Below are positions 15,390 through 23,691 of a DNA stretch of 26,661 bases, piece by piece; position 1 is the first letter of the stretch; every line of letters starts with the position of its first letter. A program made the translations under genes and the position numbers. Location: the NCBI GenBank assembly GCA_041912175.1, contig JAYRNN010000246.1, forward strand, positions 1 through 26,661, in the 5' to 3' direction. The notes under the pieces are model-generated. The model saw only the letters and a program-made list of their open reading frames with translations, made no database searches and was not told where the DNA came from. Source of the stretch: CAZAGA01 sp041912175. Its GTDB lineage: Bacteria; Chloroflexota; Anaerolineae; Anaerolineales; UBA4823.

Positions 15390-15418
15390 ATAGTAGCGTA
15401 GTTTGGCCTGAATGTCAA
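15390..15418 (-). promoter_or_regulatory. promoter of the duplicated-domain secreted protein gene
   Basis: A minus-strand TTGACA (15413-15418) and TACTAT (15390-15395) with a 17-nt spacer form a near-consensus sigma-70 promoter, about 33 nt upstream of AGGAG and the ATG at 15349. It shows this gene is transcribed separately from the potassium importer gene upstream. Confidence 0.75.
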
Positions 15419-15426
15419 GACTGGCG

Positions 15427-17265
15427 CTATTTCCGAAGATGATATGGGATATCGATGATCGTTCGCTGATAGCCTGAGTTGCGTCTGCGATAAAGCAGGG
15501 CTGTCTTCAATAACCAAGAGGTTTGATTGTGAAGCAGGGCGTGCCACCATTTTGCGGGAACGAATTCGGGCAGCAAGACAGCGGCTAGTTGTCCATCGTG
15601 ATGCTCAAGATCGATGCGATCTAAATAATCGAGCAGGGGGCGAACAATTGAGCGATAGGGGGAGGGTAAGATCACCAATGGTAGGTCAGGATACCAACGC
15701 TCCCATAGCTCCCGGACCTGTTCGCTTTTGCCAGGTTCTAATTCGACATAAACCGCTGTAACGTCCTTCGATATCCCGCGCGCAAAATCGACGGCATCAA
15801 TAATGCCGCGATGGACTCCGGAAATTGGGATAACGACGCGGGGGGGCGGCGCCGGGCGCAACCCAGGCGGCAAGCCGCGTAAAGAAAGCTGCCGGGAAAC
15901 ATCCTGGTAATGCTGGCGAATTTTAATAAAGATGATGACCATCACCGGTATGAACAGGATGGTGATCCAGGCGCCTTGCAAAAACTTGCTGAAAGCGATG
16001 ACCAATAGCGTTGTGCCGGTGGCTAAAGCACCCAACCCATTCGCAAACATTTTAAGCCGCCAATTGGCCCCTTTTTCACGTAGCCAATATCGAACCATTC
16101 CCGACTGTGAAAGGGTGAAGGCGAGGAAGGCGCCTACTGCAAACAGAGGCACCAATGCATGGGAGGCTCCTGAGAAGACGATGATTAAGACAGCGGTCAT
16201 GCCAGACAGCAATAAGATGCCATTTGTGAAAACCAGGCGGTCCCCTAAGCCAGTGAGCTGGCGGGGTAAAAAGCCGTCACCAGCCAGGATCGCTGTTACA
16301 CGCGGGAAGCCAGCAAAACTGGTGTTTGCTGCCACGGCCAGGATCAGGAGCGTAACTGTTTGAATCAGATAATAAGCCGGACCTGTACCGAGTATCCGAC
16401 GGGCAAGCGCCGATAGGATTGTTTCCTGAGGCCCCGCAACGATGCCGAGAAAATGCGTCAGACCAATACTTCCCAAAAACAATATTCCCATCAATAAAGC
16501 CATGACGATTAACGTAATCCCGGCATTTTTGGATTGCGGTGTTTTGAATGCAGGAACGCCATTGCTGATAGATTCGATTCCGGTTAACGCCGTACAACCA
16601 GCAGAAAATGCATGCAAGATGAGTAGAATACTTAAAGGCGCTAAAGGGGGTGGAGCTAAGGAGACCAAAACAGAAGGCCCGTTCCGTAATAACTGGATAA
16701 AGCCTAAGGCCAGCATAGGGATGTAAGTGAACAGAAATAAGTAGACCGGTATGGCCATGAAAGTACCAGTCTCACGAAGCCCACGTAGGTTAATGAGGGT
16801 AATCATTAATAAGATCAATAATGAGGCTTGTACGCGATAATTCCAAATGAACGGAAAAGCAGACGCGATAGCCTCTACGCCAGCAGTTAAGCTAACTGCT
16901 GCGGTCAGCACGTAATCGATCAGCAATGCTGAAGCCGCTACTAACCCTGGGTAGGTCCCCAGGTTTGCGCTTGCGACTGTATAGGAGCCGCCTCCAGAAG
17001 GGTAGGCATGGATGGTCTGGTAGTAAGAAACTGCAGCGATTGCCAACACTCCCGTGATTGCCAACCCAATTGGCCAGGCCAGAGATAATCCGGCGACGCC
17101 CGCAATCACCAACCCAAGATAGATTTCCTGGTTGGCATAGGCAATTGAAGAAAGTGCGTCTGGTGAAAATGCGGCCAGGGCGCGGATTTTGTTTAACTTT
17201 TTCTCTGTGATTTCGTGGGTTGGTAATGGGTCTCCGATAAGCAGATGTTTAATCTTTTCGATCAT
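15427..17265 (-). CDS. kimA: KimA-type high-affinity potassium importer
   Basis: A 612-residue APC-superfamily permease with about twelve helices up to residue 455 and a cytoplasmic universal-stress-like domain after about 485. It matches Bacillus KimA along its length, from GDPLPTHEITEKKLNKIRAL at the start to the WHALLHNQTSWLL and PYHLRK end. The acidic and hydroxyl residues that I recall lining the K+ path in KimA occur at identical numbers: Asp36 and Tyr43 in SPDALSSIAY, Asp117 in LLIDYVL, Ser125. The tyrosine near 377 is Phe375 here. KimA imports K+ with protons and is often inhibited by c-di-AMP; no c-di-AMP riboswitch is visible. The ATG at 17265 follows AAGGTG and overlaps the ATP-grasp gene by 17 nt. 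Confidence 0.87.
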   Translation of the reverse strand: MIEKIKHLLIGDPLPTHEITEKKLNKIRALAAFSPDALSSIAYANQEIYLGLVIAGVAGLSLAWPIGLAITGVLAIAAVSYYQTIHAYPSGGGSYTVASANLGTYPGLVAASALLIDYVLTAAVSLTAGVEAIASAFPFIWNYRVQASLLILLMITLINLRGLRETGTFMAIPVYLFLFTYIPMLALGFIQLLRNGPSVLVSLAPPPLAPLSILLILHAFSAGCTALTGIESISNGVPAFKTPQSKNAGITLIVMALLMGILFLGSIGLTHFLGIVAGPQETILSALARRILGTGPAYYLIQTVTLLILAVAANTSFAGFPRVTAILAGDGFLPRQLTGLGDRLVFTNGILLLSGMTAVLIIVFSGASHALVPLFAVGAFLAFTLSQSGMVRYWLREKGANWRLKMFANGLGALATGTTLLVIAFSKFLQGAWITILFIPVMVIIFIKIRQHYQDVSRQLSLRGLPPGLRPAPPPRVVIPISGVHRGIIDAVDFARGISKDVTAVYVELEPGKSEQVRELWERWYPDLPLVILPSPYRSIVRPLLDYLDRIDLEHHDGQLAAVLLPEFVPAKWWHALLHNQTSWLLKTALLYRRRNSGYQRTIIDIPYHLRK

Positions 17266-18172
17266 TAATTGCACCTTTTCCAAATTGGGCAACCACATAG
17301 GCAACAAGGTCTTGGGCAATCGTATTAATAATAAAATCAGGCACTCCTTGTTGAGCTTTTGACTGCAGGCGGAGATCGATCGGGTCGTTGACGTAATCCA
17401 CAGCTAAAAATCTATTGCCGGCGGTATAGGCAATCTCTGTTGAGAAAAGTTCCAGGTAACTTAATTGCGCAATTCGCCGGGTGATATCTGCAAGCGCTGA
17501 TAATCCATATTCATTCTGTTCTTGCTCGCTGATCGGCGTGTAGAGATGTGTGGTGGGGTCCCACCAACATGAATAAATATTCCCCAGGCAATAAATTACG
17601 CGGAACCAGGCTGGCCGGCCAAGGTACTGGATAGGGATCACATTGCCTTGGATCAAGTATTGGTCGTTGGGATTTTGTTGGCGAATTTGTAATATCTGCT
17701 CCCAGGTCAGCGAACCCACGACTACGCCGGCGCCGCCTCCGCCATGAGCGGGTTTCACCGCGAAACTACCCCCGAGCGGGCTCAAATCCATCGTTGGCAA
17801 TACGGGGTTTTCCTGGTAGGAAGGCAAGATTACGGTGTAGGGAGCATCGATTCCACTGCGGGTGAGTTGGTGATGCATCAAAGCTTTGTCCCAGGTCCGA
17901 CGCGCTAACCAGAAACGATTTATGTAAATTAAATCCTGCCGATAGGCCCATTCTGCCAGGGGTTGAAATTTTTGATCTGTATCTGAAGCGCGATCGAAAA
18001 AAGCTCGGAAGCCTAACTCGTTACATGCTAAGGCATTCAGAATGGCTTCTATATTTTCAGGTGTGACCTGGAGCAGAGAAATTTGTTTCGACCGGCAGGC
18101 GCTTTCGAGCAGACAAGCGAACTCAACGTCGTATGGCCAACTCCAGGCGAAACAGAAATCATATTCATGCAT
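17249..18172 (-). CDS. ATP-grasp domain protein of unknown substrate
   Basis: A 307-residue protein of the ATP-grasp fold, which joins a carboxylate to an amine or thiol using ATP. The ATP-binding Lys140 and flexible glycine loop are seen at 137-150 (SFAVKPAHGGGGAGV), and the Mg-binding end near 244-265 (STEIAYTAGNRFLAVDYVND), with the acidic Glu, Asp and Asn expected there. The N-terminal 100 residues are a pre-ATP-grasp region with no family signature I can name. It lies 11 nt after the four-helix membrane protein gene and overlaps kimA, so the three genes are likely one transcript. A RimK- or glutathione-synthetase-like ligase is possible; the substrate is unknown. Confidence 0.75.
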   Translation of the reverse strand: MHEYDFCFAWSWPYDVEFACLLESACRSKQISLLQVTPENIEAILNALACNELGFRAFFDRASDTDQKFQPLAEWAYRQDLIYINRFWLARRTWDKALMHHQLTRSGIDAPYTVILPSYQENPVLPTMDLSPLGGSFAVKPAHGGGGAGVVVGSLTWEQILQIRQQNPNDQYLIQGNVIPIQYLGRPAWFRVIYCLGNIYSCWWDPTTHLYTPISEQEQNEYGLSALADITRRIAQLSYLELFSTEIAYTAGNRFLAVDYVNDPIDLRLQSKAQQGVPDFIINTIAQDLVAYVVAQFGKGAINDRKD

Positions 18173-18183
18173 AGATCAATCGT

Positions 18184-18597
18184 CTACACGGTCTTCTTAG
18201 CCAGGAAAAAGATATAAATGCCTGTAAAGATCATAAATATTGCAGTAATTATCCAACCCGCGCTAGACGCCCATACAGAAGATTGTTGGGTTAAAGCCGT
18301 AATTGAGACGATAATGAATCCTAACACCAGCGAAAAGAGCACATCTCGGCGTAGCTGGATAGGTTTTTTATCCTCCAAGAAGGCCCCTCTCAAGCCCCAA
18401 AGTAGCAGCCCACAGGTGAGCAATATCGCGCCGAACATACGGGCAAACGAGACGATATTCCAATATAAAAGCGCGTTATCTCCTGGTAGATCTGAAACGC
18501 CGAAATATGCAAGCACATTCGGCGCGTAAAGTGTAAAACCAATTCCAATGGCGAGGAAAATAATGGCATTCACAGTTAATATTTGGGATAATTTCAT
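18184..18597 (-). CDS. four-helix integral membrane protein, function unknown
   Basis: A 137-residue protein with four predicted membrane helices, about 5-28, 46-70, 85-103 and 109-133. Polar loops carry DLPGDN near 36-41 and a charged EDKKPIQLRRD stretch near 75-85. The ATG at 18597 is preceded by AGGA. No domain is recognised. It sits between the methyltransferase and ATP-grasp genes with gaps of 29 and 11 nt and reads in the same direction. Confidence 0.7.
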   Translation of the reverse strand: MKLSQILTVNAIIFLAIGIGFTLYAPNVLAYFGVSDLPGDNALLYWNIVSFARMFGAILLTCGLLLWGLRGAFLEDKKPIQLRRDVLFSLVLGFIIVSITALTQQSSVWASSAGWIITAIFMIFTGIYIFFLAKKTV

Positions 18598-18626
18598 TTT
18601 TCATTCCTAATTCAGGATGCTTTTTA

Positions 18627-19550
18627 TTACGTTTTAATCAAATTTACTTTGTTGATGGGTGACCATCGAGAGGTAATTGCCATGGATAATAAGCGGCCAG
18701 TGCTCTGCTCTTCTAGTACCAGTTCACCGGTGCTGAGCTCGCCTGATAGGCCCGCAGTCATTTCCTCCATTGCATAGTGGATGCACAAAGCCGAAGCTCG
18801 AATCGCATATGCTGTCAGGACAATAAACAAAGGCTGTTCACTTAAGAGTAATCGACAGTTCTCGAGCAAATCTGGCAGGCATCTGAAAAAATCCCATACC
18901 TGACCCGCCGGACCACGCCCAAATTTTGGCGGATCAAGGATCAACCCTTCATACTTTGAGCCACGCCGCACCTCTCGCCGCACAAATTTTTCTACGTCAT
19001 CGACTAACCAACGAATAGACCCTCCATTTAGGTTTGATAGGCTTTGATTGGTGCGCGCCCATTCGATGGATTTTTTTGATGCATCGACGTGGGTCACCTG
19101 GGCGCCAGCCTGTGCGACAGCCAGAGTTGCCAGGCCGGTGTATCCGAACAGGTTCAGAACCCGCACCGGACGCCGAGCAGATATGATCTGGTCAGCCATC
19201 CAATCCCAATGTGTGGCTTGTTCGGGAAAGACGCCCATATGCCGCGATGGGTTGGCCTGGACCTGAAATCGCAATTTTTTGTAGCGCATTAGCCAGGCGG
19301 CCTCGGCCGGTTTGTTGAATTTCCAATGACCGCCGCTTTCTTCGCTGGTCGACTGGAACTCGGCGTGGGCTTGTTGCCAATGCCTGGTTGGCAAAGCCGG
19401 TTTCCAGATGGCTTGATGTTCGGGGCGGATGAAGGTATATGCCCCATAACGCTCCAGTTTCATTCCCCCACCGCTATCTAATAATGCATAATCTTCCCAA
19501 TCGGGAGAAGACAGCAGCGTCAGTTTGGGCTGAAAGGGGGACTCAGTCAT
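18627..19550 (-). CDS. class I SAM-dependent methyltransferase (RlmI/RlmK-like)
   Basis: A 307-residue methyltransferase of the COG1092 type. The SAM-binding motif I is at 131-149 (VLNLFGYTGLATLAVAQAG), an acidic motif II follows in THVDAS, and the catalytic motif IV is LILDPPKFGRG with DPPK at 206-209. In this family members act on cytosines of rRNA, but this protein is shorter than RlmI and lacks an obvious N-terminal PUA domain, so the target is uncertain. It starts 63 nt after the CBS-domain gene with a weak ribosome site. A link to the downstream membrane genes is only positional. Confidence 0.82.
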   Translation of the reverse strand: MTESPFQPKLTLLSSPDWEDYALLDSGGGMKLERYGAYTFIRPEHQAIWKPALPTRHWQQAHAEFQSTSEESGGHWKFNKPAEAAWLMRYKKLRFQVQANPSRHMGVFPEQATHWDWMADQIISARRPVRVLNLFGYTGLATLAVAQAGAQVTHVDASKKSIEWARTNQSLSNLNGGSIRWLVDDVEKFVRREVRRGSKYEGLILDPPKFGRGPAGQVWDFFRCLPDLLENCRLLLSEQPLFIVLTAYAIRASALCIHYAMEEMTAGLSGELSTGELVLEEQSTGRLLSMAITSRWSPINKVNLIKT

Positions 19551-19613
19551 GCGGAGTCTCTCGTCTGCAGCGTCTGTGTGATCCGTTCTTAGGTAGAAAA
19601 AATGCCATATCGA

Positions 19614-20051
19614 TTACAGGTCGGCTTTCGAACCGGCGTTTTCGAGCTGATTTAGTGTTTCGGCTTGATCCGATATGACTGCCTGCAGGATGTCGCCGAT
19701 GGATACCATGCCGATCAGGTTGCCAGAATCTACCACGGGTAAATATCGAATACGATATCTTTCCATAATTGCCATACATTCAGCCACGGTTTGTTGGGGG
19801 CGTACGGTTATGACCTCGCCGGTCATTATTTCTTTGACCCGCGTATTTTGGGAGGCTTTACCTTTCAAGATAACCTTGCGGGCATAATCTCTATCTGAGA
19901 AGATTCCAACTAGTTTGCTGCCTTCGACAACCAACAGGGCGCCAATATCATGTTCTGCCATTAATTGCAAAGCGTTGAAAACGGGTGTCTCGGGTGTGGT
20001 GGACCACACCTGAGCACCTTTCTGTTTGAGCAGAGTTCGTACGGTTTTCAT
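19614..20051 (-). CDS. two-CBS-domain protein
   Basis: A 145-residue protein that is essentially a single Bateman module: CBS 1 at about 8-66 (AEHDIGALLVVE, GIFSDRDYARKV) and CBS 2 at about 76-135 (VKEIMTGEVITV, RIRYLPVV, GMVSIGDILQAV). Stand-alone pairs bind adenosine nucleotides and act as energy sensors on partner proteins. The ATG at 20051 follows GAGGAG by 8 nt; a longer in-frame reading reaches into the promoter and is rejected. A near-consensus promoter drives it, divergent from the plus-strand gene at 20195. Confidence 0.9.
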   Translation of the reverse strand: MKTVRTLLKQKGAQVWSTTPETPVFNALQLMAEHDIGALLVVEGSKLVGIFSDRDYARKVILKGKASQNTRVKEIMTGEVITVRPQQTVAECMAIMERYRIRYLPVVDSGNLIGMVSIGDILQAVISDQAETLNQLENAGSKADL

Positions 20052-20078
20052 AGACAGCGCTCCTCTTTTGCTATCTAG

Positions 20079-20106
20079 ATTGTATTCCAACAGGCCAAGC
20101 TGTCAA
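20079..20106 (-). promoter_or_regulatory. promoter of the CBS-domain gene
   Basis: A minus-strand TTGACA at 20101-20106, a 16-nt spacer and TACAAT at 20079-20084. This strong sigma-70 type promoter gives a leader of roughly 20 nt that includes GAGGAG. Confidence 0.75.
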
Positions 20107-20181
20107 CGGGCGAAATCATTCGCCGATTACTTTTTTCATATGGCTTGCCACCAGTTTAACATGCTTTTCGTTGAATACCAA

Positions 20182-20187
20182 TATAAT
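20182..20187 (+). promoter_or_regulatory. -10 box giving a predicted leaderless mRNA
   Basis: A perfect TATAAT ends 7 nt before the ATG at 20195, so the normal transcription start would be the A of the start codon. No ribosome site precedes the ATG. No clear -35 hexamer is visible. Confidence 0.55.
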
Positions 20188-20194
20188 ATGTAAG

Positions 20195-20812
20195 ATGCGA
20201 CGAATAAATATACGGCACAGTTTAGGTCTCGTATTGTTGACGGTCGGTATGATTTTTTTGATCTGGGGTATTTGGCCAGCGCGGAAAGCTCAACGACTGG
20301 TCGAAATCTCCAACGACCAAATTCCCGGGGTGGTTGTATTAAAGGTCGCCTGGCCAGAAAGTTTACCAGCCGGCAGCCGAAGTCGTATTATCCTCGGGCT
20401 GGAAGCCTCGGATCCGTTCGGCTCAGAAGACAAGCCCGATGCTTTACGTTCTATCATCGAGGCTCGTTTGGAATTGCCCGGAATCGATTTTATTCCTATG
20501 GGGGTTATCCGCCAGGTGTATGACCCCGACAAATCATTAGAATTTGCCTGGCAAACCCTGCCTCGGCAGAGCGCTGATTATTCGGGAACGATTTGGCTGC
20601 ATTTGATTACCCAACCGTTGGAAGGAAATAACGTTGAAAATCGTGTACTTCTTTCCGTCCAACCCGTTAAAGTCCATGCGAAAACTCTTTTTGGACTTGA
20701 TGCATATCGGGCTCAGGTGATCGGGACGGTTGGGGTCGTGTTGGGTGCAGCGCTGTGCATTGACTTGCTGCTCGTTCCCTTTAAACTGTGGATGCGAAAT
20801 AATAATGAGTAG
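20195..20812 (+). CDS. membrane-anchored protein of unknown function
   Basis: A 205-residue protein with one helix near each end (about 9-28 and 174-196) and a roughly 140-residue region between them that should face outside. The outer region reads as beta-strand rich (VVVLKVAWPESLPAGSRSRI, ARLELPGIDFIPMG, GTIWLHLITQPL) and resembles the immunoglobulin-like outer parts of bacterial membrane proteins, but no family is recognised. The ATG at 20195 is preferred over a TTG at 20171 because a TATAAT box lies between them. It is 5 nt upstream of the hydrolase gene, whose ribosome site overlaps this stop codon, so the two are coupled. Confidence 0.75.
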   Translation: MRRINIRHSLGLVLLTVGMIFLIWGIWPARKAQRLVEISNDQIPGVVVLKVAWPESLPAGSRSRIILGLEASDPFGSEDKPDALRSIIEARLELPGIDFIPMGVIRQVYDPDKSLEFAWQTLPRQSADYSGTIWLHLITQPLEGNNVENRVLLSVQPVKVHAKTLFGLDAYRAQVIGTVGVVLGAALCIDLLLVPFKLWMRNNNE

Positions 20813-20817
20813 GAGTT

Positions 20818-21447
20818 ATGTTGATCATCGTTCCATTTACCCAAGGTCCGGTACAAACCCAGACATATCTGGTCGCGGATAGCGAGTCAGGCCAGGCGAT
20901 CGTTATCGATCCTGCCTGGGATGGCGCTTTGATTGCTGATGAGGCTGACCGGCGCGGCTGGCAGATCGCGGAGGTTTGGCTCACCCACGCCCATTTTGAT
21001 CACATTGCGGGTACGGCCGCGCTCTATCGTGTCGTGAGTCCGCCGCCAAATGTTGCGCTGCATTTGCAAGATCTGGGTTTGTATGAGATGCAAGGCGGAG
21101 CGCCATTGTTTGGGTTTAAAATCGAGGCTGGTCCCAAACCAAAGATTGGTTTGAAACACGGCCAGCAATTACATGTAGGCGCCTACACCTTTGAAGCCCG
21201 CCACACACCAGGCCATACGCCGGGACATGTTATCTATTATTGCGCGGCAGAAAAAGTGGCCTTTTGTGGAGATGTTATTTTCCGCGGCAGTATTGGCCGC
21301 ACCGATTTACCCGGAGGCAGCTACGAAGCGCTCATCCATAGCATCAAAACTCAAATCTTGGAATTACCGGATGATACAACGCTCTATCCGGGTCATGGGC
21401 CTGAGACTACGGTAGGGATTGAACGGATGTACAATCCGTTCTTGTAA
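20818..21447 (+). CDS. metallo-beta-lactamase-fold hydrolase (glyoxalase II-like)
   Basis: A 209-residue MBL-fold enzyme with an intact dizinc site: His57, His59, Asp61 and His62 in THAHFDH, His133 in HTPGHTPGH, Asp152 in CGDVIF and His193 in YPGHG. The length and the GSIGRTDLPGG element after the metal-binding Asp match the short glyoxalase II-like hydrolases that cleave thioesters such as hydroxyacyl-thiols. Translation starts at the ATG at 20818, with TAGGAG overlapping the upstream stop. Its TAA lies 3 nt from the stop of rny on the other strand. Confidence 0.9.
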   Translation: MLIIVPFTQGPVQTQTYLVADSESGQAIVIDPAWDGALIADEADRRGWQIAEVWLTHAHFDHIAGTAALYRVVSPPPNVALHLQDLGLYEMQGGAPLFGFKIEAGPKPKIGLKHGQQLHVGAYTFEARHTPGHTPGHVIYYCAAEKVAFCGDVIFRGSIGRTDLPGGSYEALIHSIKTQILELPDDTTLYPGHGPETTVGIERMYNPFL

Positions 21448-21450
21448 CAT

Positions 21451-22992
21451 TTACTTGGCGTAATCCACGGCGCGGGTTTCACGAATCACGGTTACCTTGA
21501 TCTGCCCCGGATATTGCATGGTGTCTTCGATTGTTTTGGCAATATCCCGCGCCATGCGAATGGACTCTAGGTCGTCGATATCTTCCGGACGAACGAAGAT
21601 ACGCACTTCGCGCCCAGCTTGTAACGCATAACTTTGGGTGACGCCTTTATGCGAGTTGGCAATTTCCTCCAGCGCGCGCACTCGCTTAATATATTGTTCG
21701 AGGCTTTCACGACGAGCTCCAGGGCGAGCTCCAGAAATTGCATCCGCTGCTTCGACGATGGCTGCTTCGACGGTCTCTTGATCGACCTCGTGGTGGTGAG
21801 AAGCGATCGCGTTGACAACTTTAACGTTGACGCCATAGCGCTTGGCTAGATCGGCGCCTAACTGGGCATGGGTACCTTCCATATTGTGGTCAATGGCCTT
21901 GCCCAAGTCATGCAGCAATGCTGCTGTACGGGAGAGCTCGACATCGGCTCCAATCTCGGCGGCGATGACTGCAGCCAGTTGAGCCGTCTCGACTGCATGG
22001 GCCAATTGGTTTTGGCCATAAGAGGTGCGGTATTTTAAGCGCCCCAAGGTTTTGATGATTTCTGGATGGAGACCCGCCACACCGGCTTCGAATACGGCAT
22101 CTTCACCAGCCTCAATAATATCGCGTTCGACTTCCTTCTGTTCATTCTTGAGGATTTTTTCGATATGAGCTGGATGGATGCGCCCATCCTGAATTAATTT
22201 ACCCAGCGCGCGGCGGGCGATTTCGCGACGGACCGAGTCAAAACAAGAAATGGTAACCGCCTCAGGTGTATCGTCAACAATCACATCAACGCCAGCGGCT
22301 TGTTCAAAGGCATGAATGTTGCGACCGTTGCGTCCTATGATCCTGCCCTTCATTTCCTCTGAAGGAATGTTAACGACTGAAGTTGTTACCTCCGTAACAT
22401 GGTCAGATGCAACTCGCTGAATAGCTGCGGTGATGATCTTGCGAGCGCGATTTTCTCCTTCCTCGCGCGCCTCCTGTTCGATCTGCCGAATGATGCGCGC
22501 CATATCTGCACGAGAATCTTTTTCAACATCCGCTAAGATAATGGCGCGCGCTTCTTCGGTGCTCAATTGAGAAATCCGTTGAAGCTCTTCCATTTGATCC
22601 GCGTGCAATTTGTCGATTTCATTTGTTCGGCGGTCTAAAGTACTTTGTCGCTTGTTGAGGAGTTGTTCGCGTTTTTCCAGACGATCGAGGCGGTTATCCA
22701 GTTCCTCGCGTCGCTTCTGGAGCCGATCCTCTTCTCGTGCAGATTCATTTCTGCGCTTTGCTACATCTGCTTCTGATTTCTGCAGGACTTCTAGCGCTTG
22801 ATCGCGCGCCTGAACCTCCATGATACGCACCTGCTCTCGAGCATCATCCAGGAGCTTTTCAGCTTGATCTTTCTGATCTAAAAGAGCTTTTTCGGCTTTA
22901 TTCTGCTTGTATAAATAGCCAATGGCGACGCCAAGAGAGAGCGCGATGAGTAGTGAGATGATTTCTACGATGATCCACAACCCTGCGTTCAT
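21451..22992 (-). CDS. rny: ribonuclease Y
   Basis: A 513-residue membrane-tethered endoribonuclease that starts mRNA decay. It has a single N-terminal helix (about 5-27), a long charged coiled coil (about 30-190), a KH RNA-binding domain around 205-275 with GRIIGRNGRN at 217-226, and an HD domain with catalytic His361-Asp362 in LLHDLGKAIDH. The length matches the family. The ATG overlaps the recX stop as ATGA, so its translation is coupled to recX. The gene is convergent with the MBL hydrolase gene with almost no space between stops and no terminator hairpin there. Confidence 0.96.
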   Translation of the reverse strand: MNAGLWIIVEIISLLIALSLGVAIGYLYKQNKAEKALLDQKDQAEKLLDDAREQVRIMEVQARDQALEVLQKSEADVAKRRNESAREEDRLQKRREELDNRLDRLEKREQLLNKRQSTLDRRTNEIDKLHADQMEELQRISQLSTEEARAIILADVEKDSRADMARIIRQIEQEAREEGENRARKIITAAIQRVASDHVTEVTTSVVNIPSEEMKGRIIGRNGRNIHAFEQAAGVDVIVDDTPEAVTISCFDSVRREIARRALGKLIQDGRIHPAHIEKILKNEQKEVERDIIEAGEDAVFEAGVAGLHPEIIKTLGRLKYRTSYGQNQLAHAVETAQLAAVIAAEIGADVELSRTAALLHDLGKAIDHNMEGTHAQLGADLAKRYGVNVKVVNAIASHHHEVDQETVEAAIVEAADAISGARPGARRESLEQYIKRVRALEEIANSHKGVTQSYALQAGREVRIFVRPEDIDDLESIRMARDIAKTIEDTMQYPGQIKVTVIRETRAVDYAK

Positions 22993-23648
22993 TTTTCTAC
23001 CTCATCTTTATATTGATCTATAATCTCATCTTGTAAGGTTGTCCATACTTGAGCCACAGCAGGGGCGCTGACTTCATAACTAAAGCCGCGCCGACCAAGA
23101 AACCCGAGCATTTTCTGACGAAACGATTGCCAGTCCAGTCCATGGAGCCGGCGAGCTTGTTTACACGCTGCCTGGTAGGCCAGGTCTGGCTCGTTCAATT
23201 TTTCTAACGATTGTTCGATGGTTTGTGAGTCGATCCCGCGCTGTTTCAACTCAAAAGTCAGTGCTCGCCGGCTGCGGGGTCGGAATTCGCTGCGGTTATC
23301 GACCCAGGCTTGAGCAAAATGGGCATCGTTTACAAGTCCAAGTTTTTCCAATCGATCCACGACAGCCTGGATAACTTCTTCGGGCGTGTCGCGTTCTTTC
23401 AAGTCCTCGCGAACTTCTGCTTCAGAACGCGGCCGGTAATTGATGTATTTCACTGCACGCTGGTAAGCAGTCTCATATCCGTCTTCCGCCTGAAGCTCAG
23501 CGATCTTTTCGTCGCTCAGGGTTTGTCCAATTGTCAGCCAGGCTGCTACGATGCGCGCCAGACCAAAAGCAAATTCTCCGTCTAGATAGATATTCACCCG
23601 TTGCGGATTGCGTTTCTGAATACTTAAAGAAGTGATAATATGTTCCAT
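22989..23648 (-). CDS. recX: regulatory protein RecX
   Basis: A 219-residue RecX made of three-helix repeats. Family features are the opening VNIYLDGEFAFGLAR, the RPRSEAEVREDLKERD motif, GLVNDAHFAQAWVDNR and the C-terminal FLGRRGFSYEV. RecX caps and restrains RecA filaments. The ATG at 23648 has no ribosome site: it comes only 7 nt after the T-run of an intrinsic terminator on the same strand. The next internal Met is far too late, so either the mRNA is leaderless, an atypical start is used or translation depends on readthrough. The gene overlaps rny by 4 nt. Confidence 0.93.
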   Translation of the reverse strand: MEHIITSLSIQKRNPQRVNIYLDGEFAFGLARIVAAWLTIGQTLSDEKIAELQAEDGYETAYQRAVKYINYRPRSEAEVREDLKERDTPEEVIQAVVDRLEKLGLVNDAHFAQAWVDNRSEFRPRSRRALTFELKQRGIDSQTIEQSLEKLNEPDLAYQAACKQARRLHGLDWQSFRQKMLGFLGRRGFSYEVSAPAVAQVWTTLQDEIIDQYKDEVEK

Positions 23649-23654
23649 CTATAA

Positions 23655-23691
23655 TAAAAAAAGCCGTAGCCCTGTCTTTGCAGACCACGGC
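23655..23691 (-). terminator. intrinsic terminator directly in front of recX
   Basis: On the minus strand AGCCGT and ACGGCT form a 6-bp outer stem with an inner GTCT-gcaa-AGAC stem, immediately followed by a run of seven T. It ends within about 8 nt of the recX ATG. It could end an RNA coming from the recA-like gene, a separate small RNA from the spacer, or act as an attenuator for recX-rny. Confidence 0.78.

Noticed and set aside
15932..16363. 143-codon plus-strand reading inside kimA
   Set aside because: Antisense shadow of a strongly conserved membrane protein; no ribosome site and an unlikely composition.
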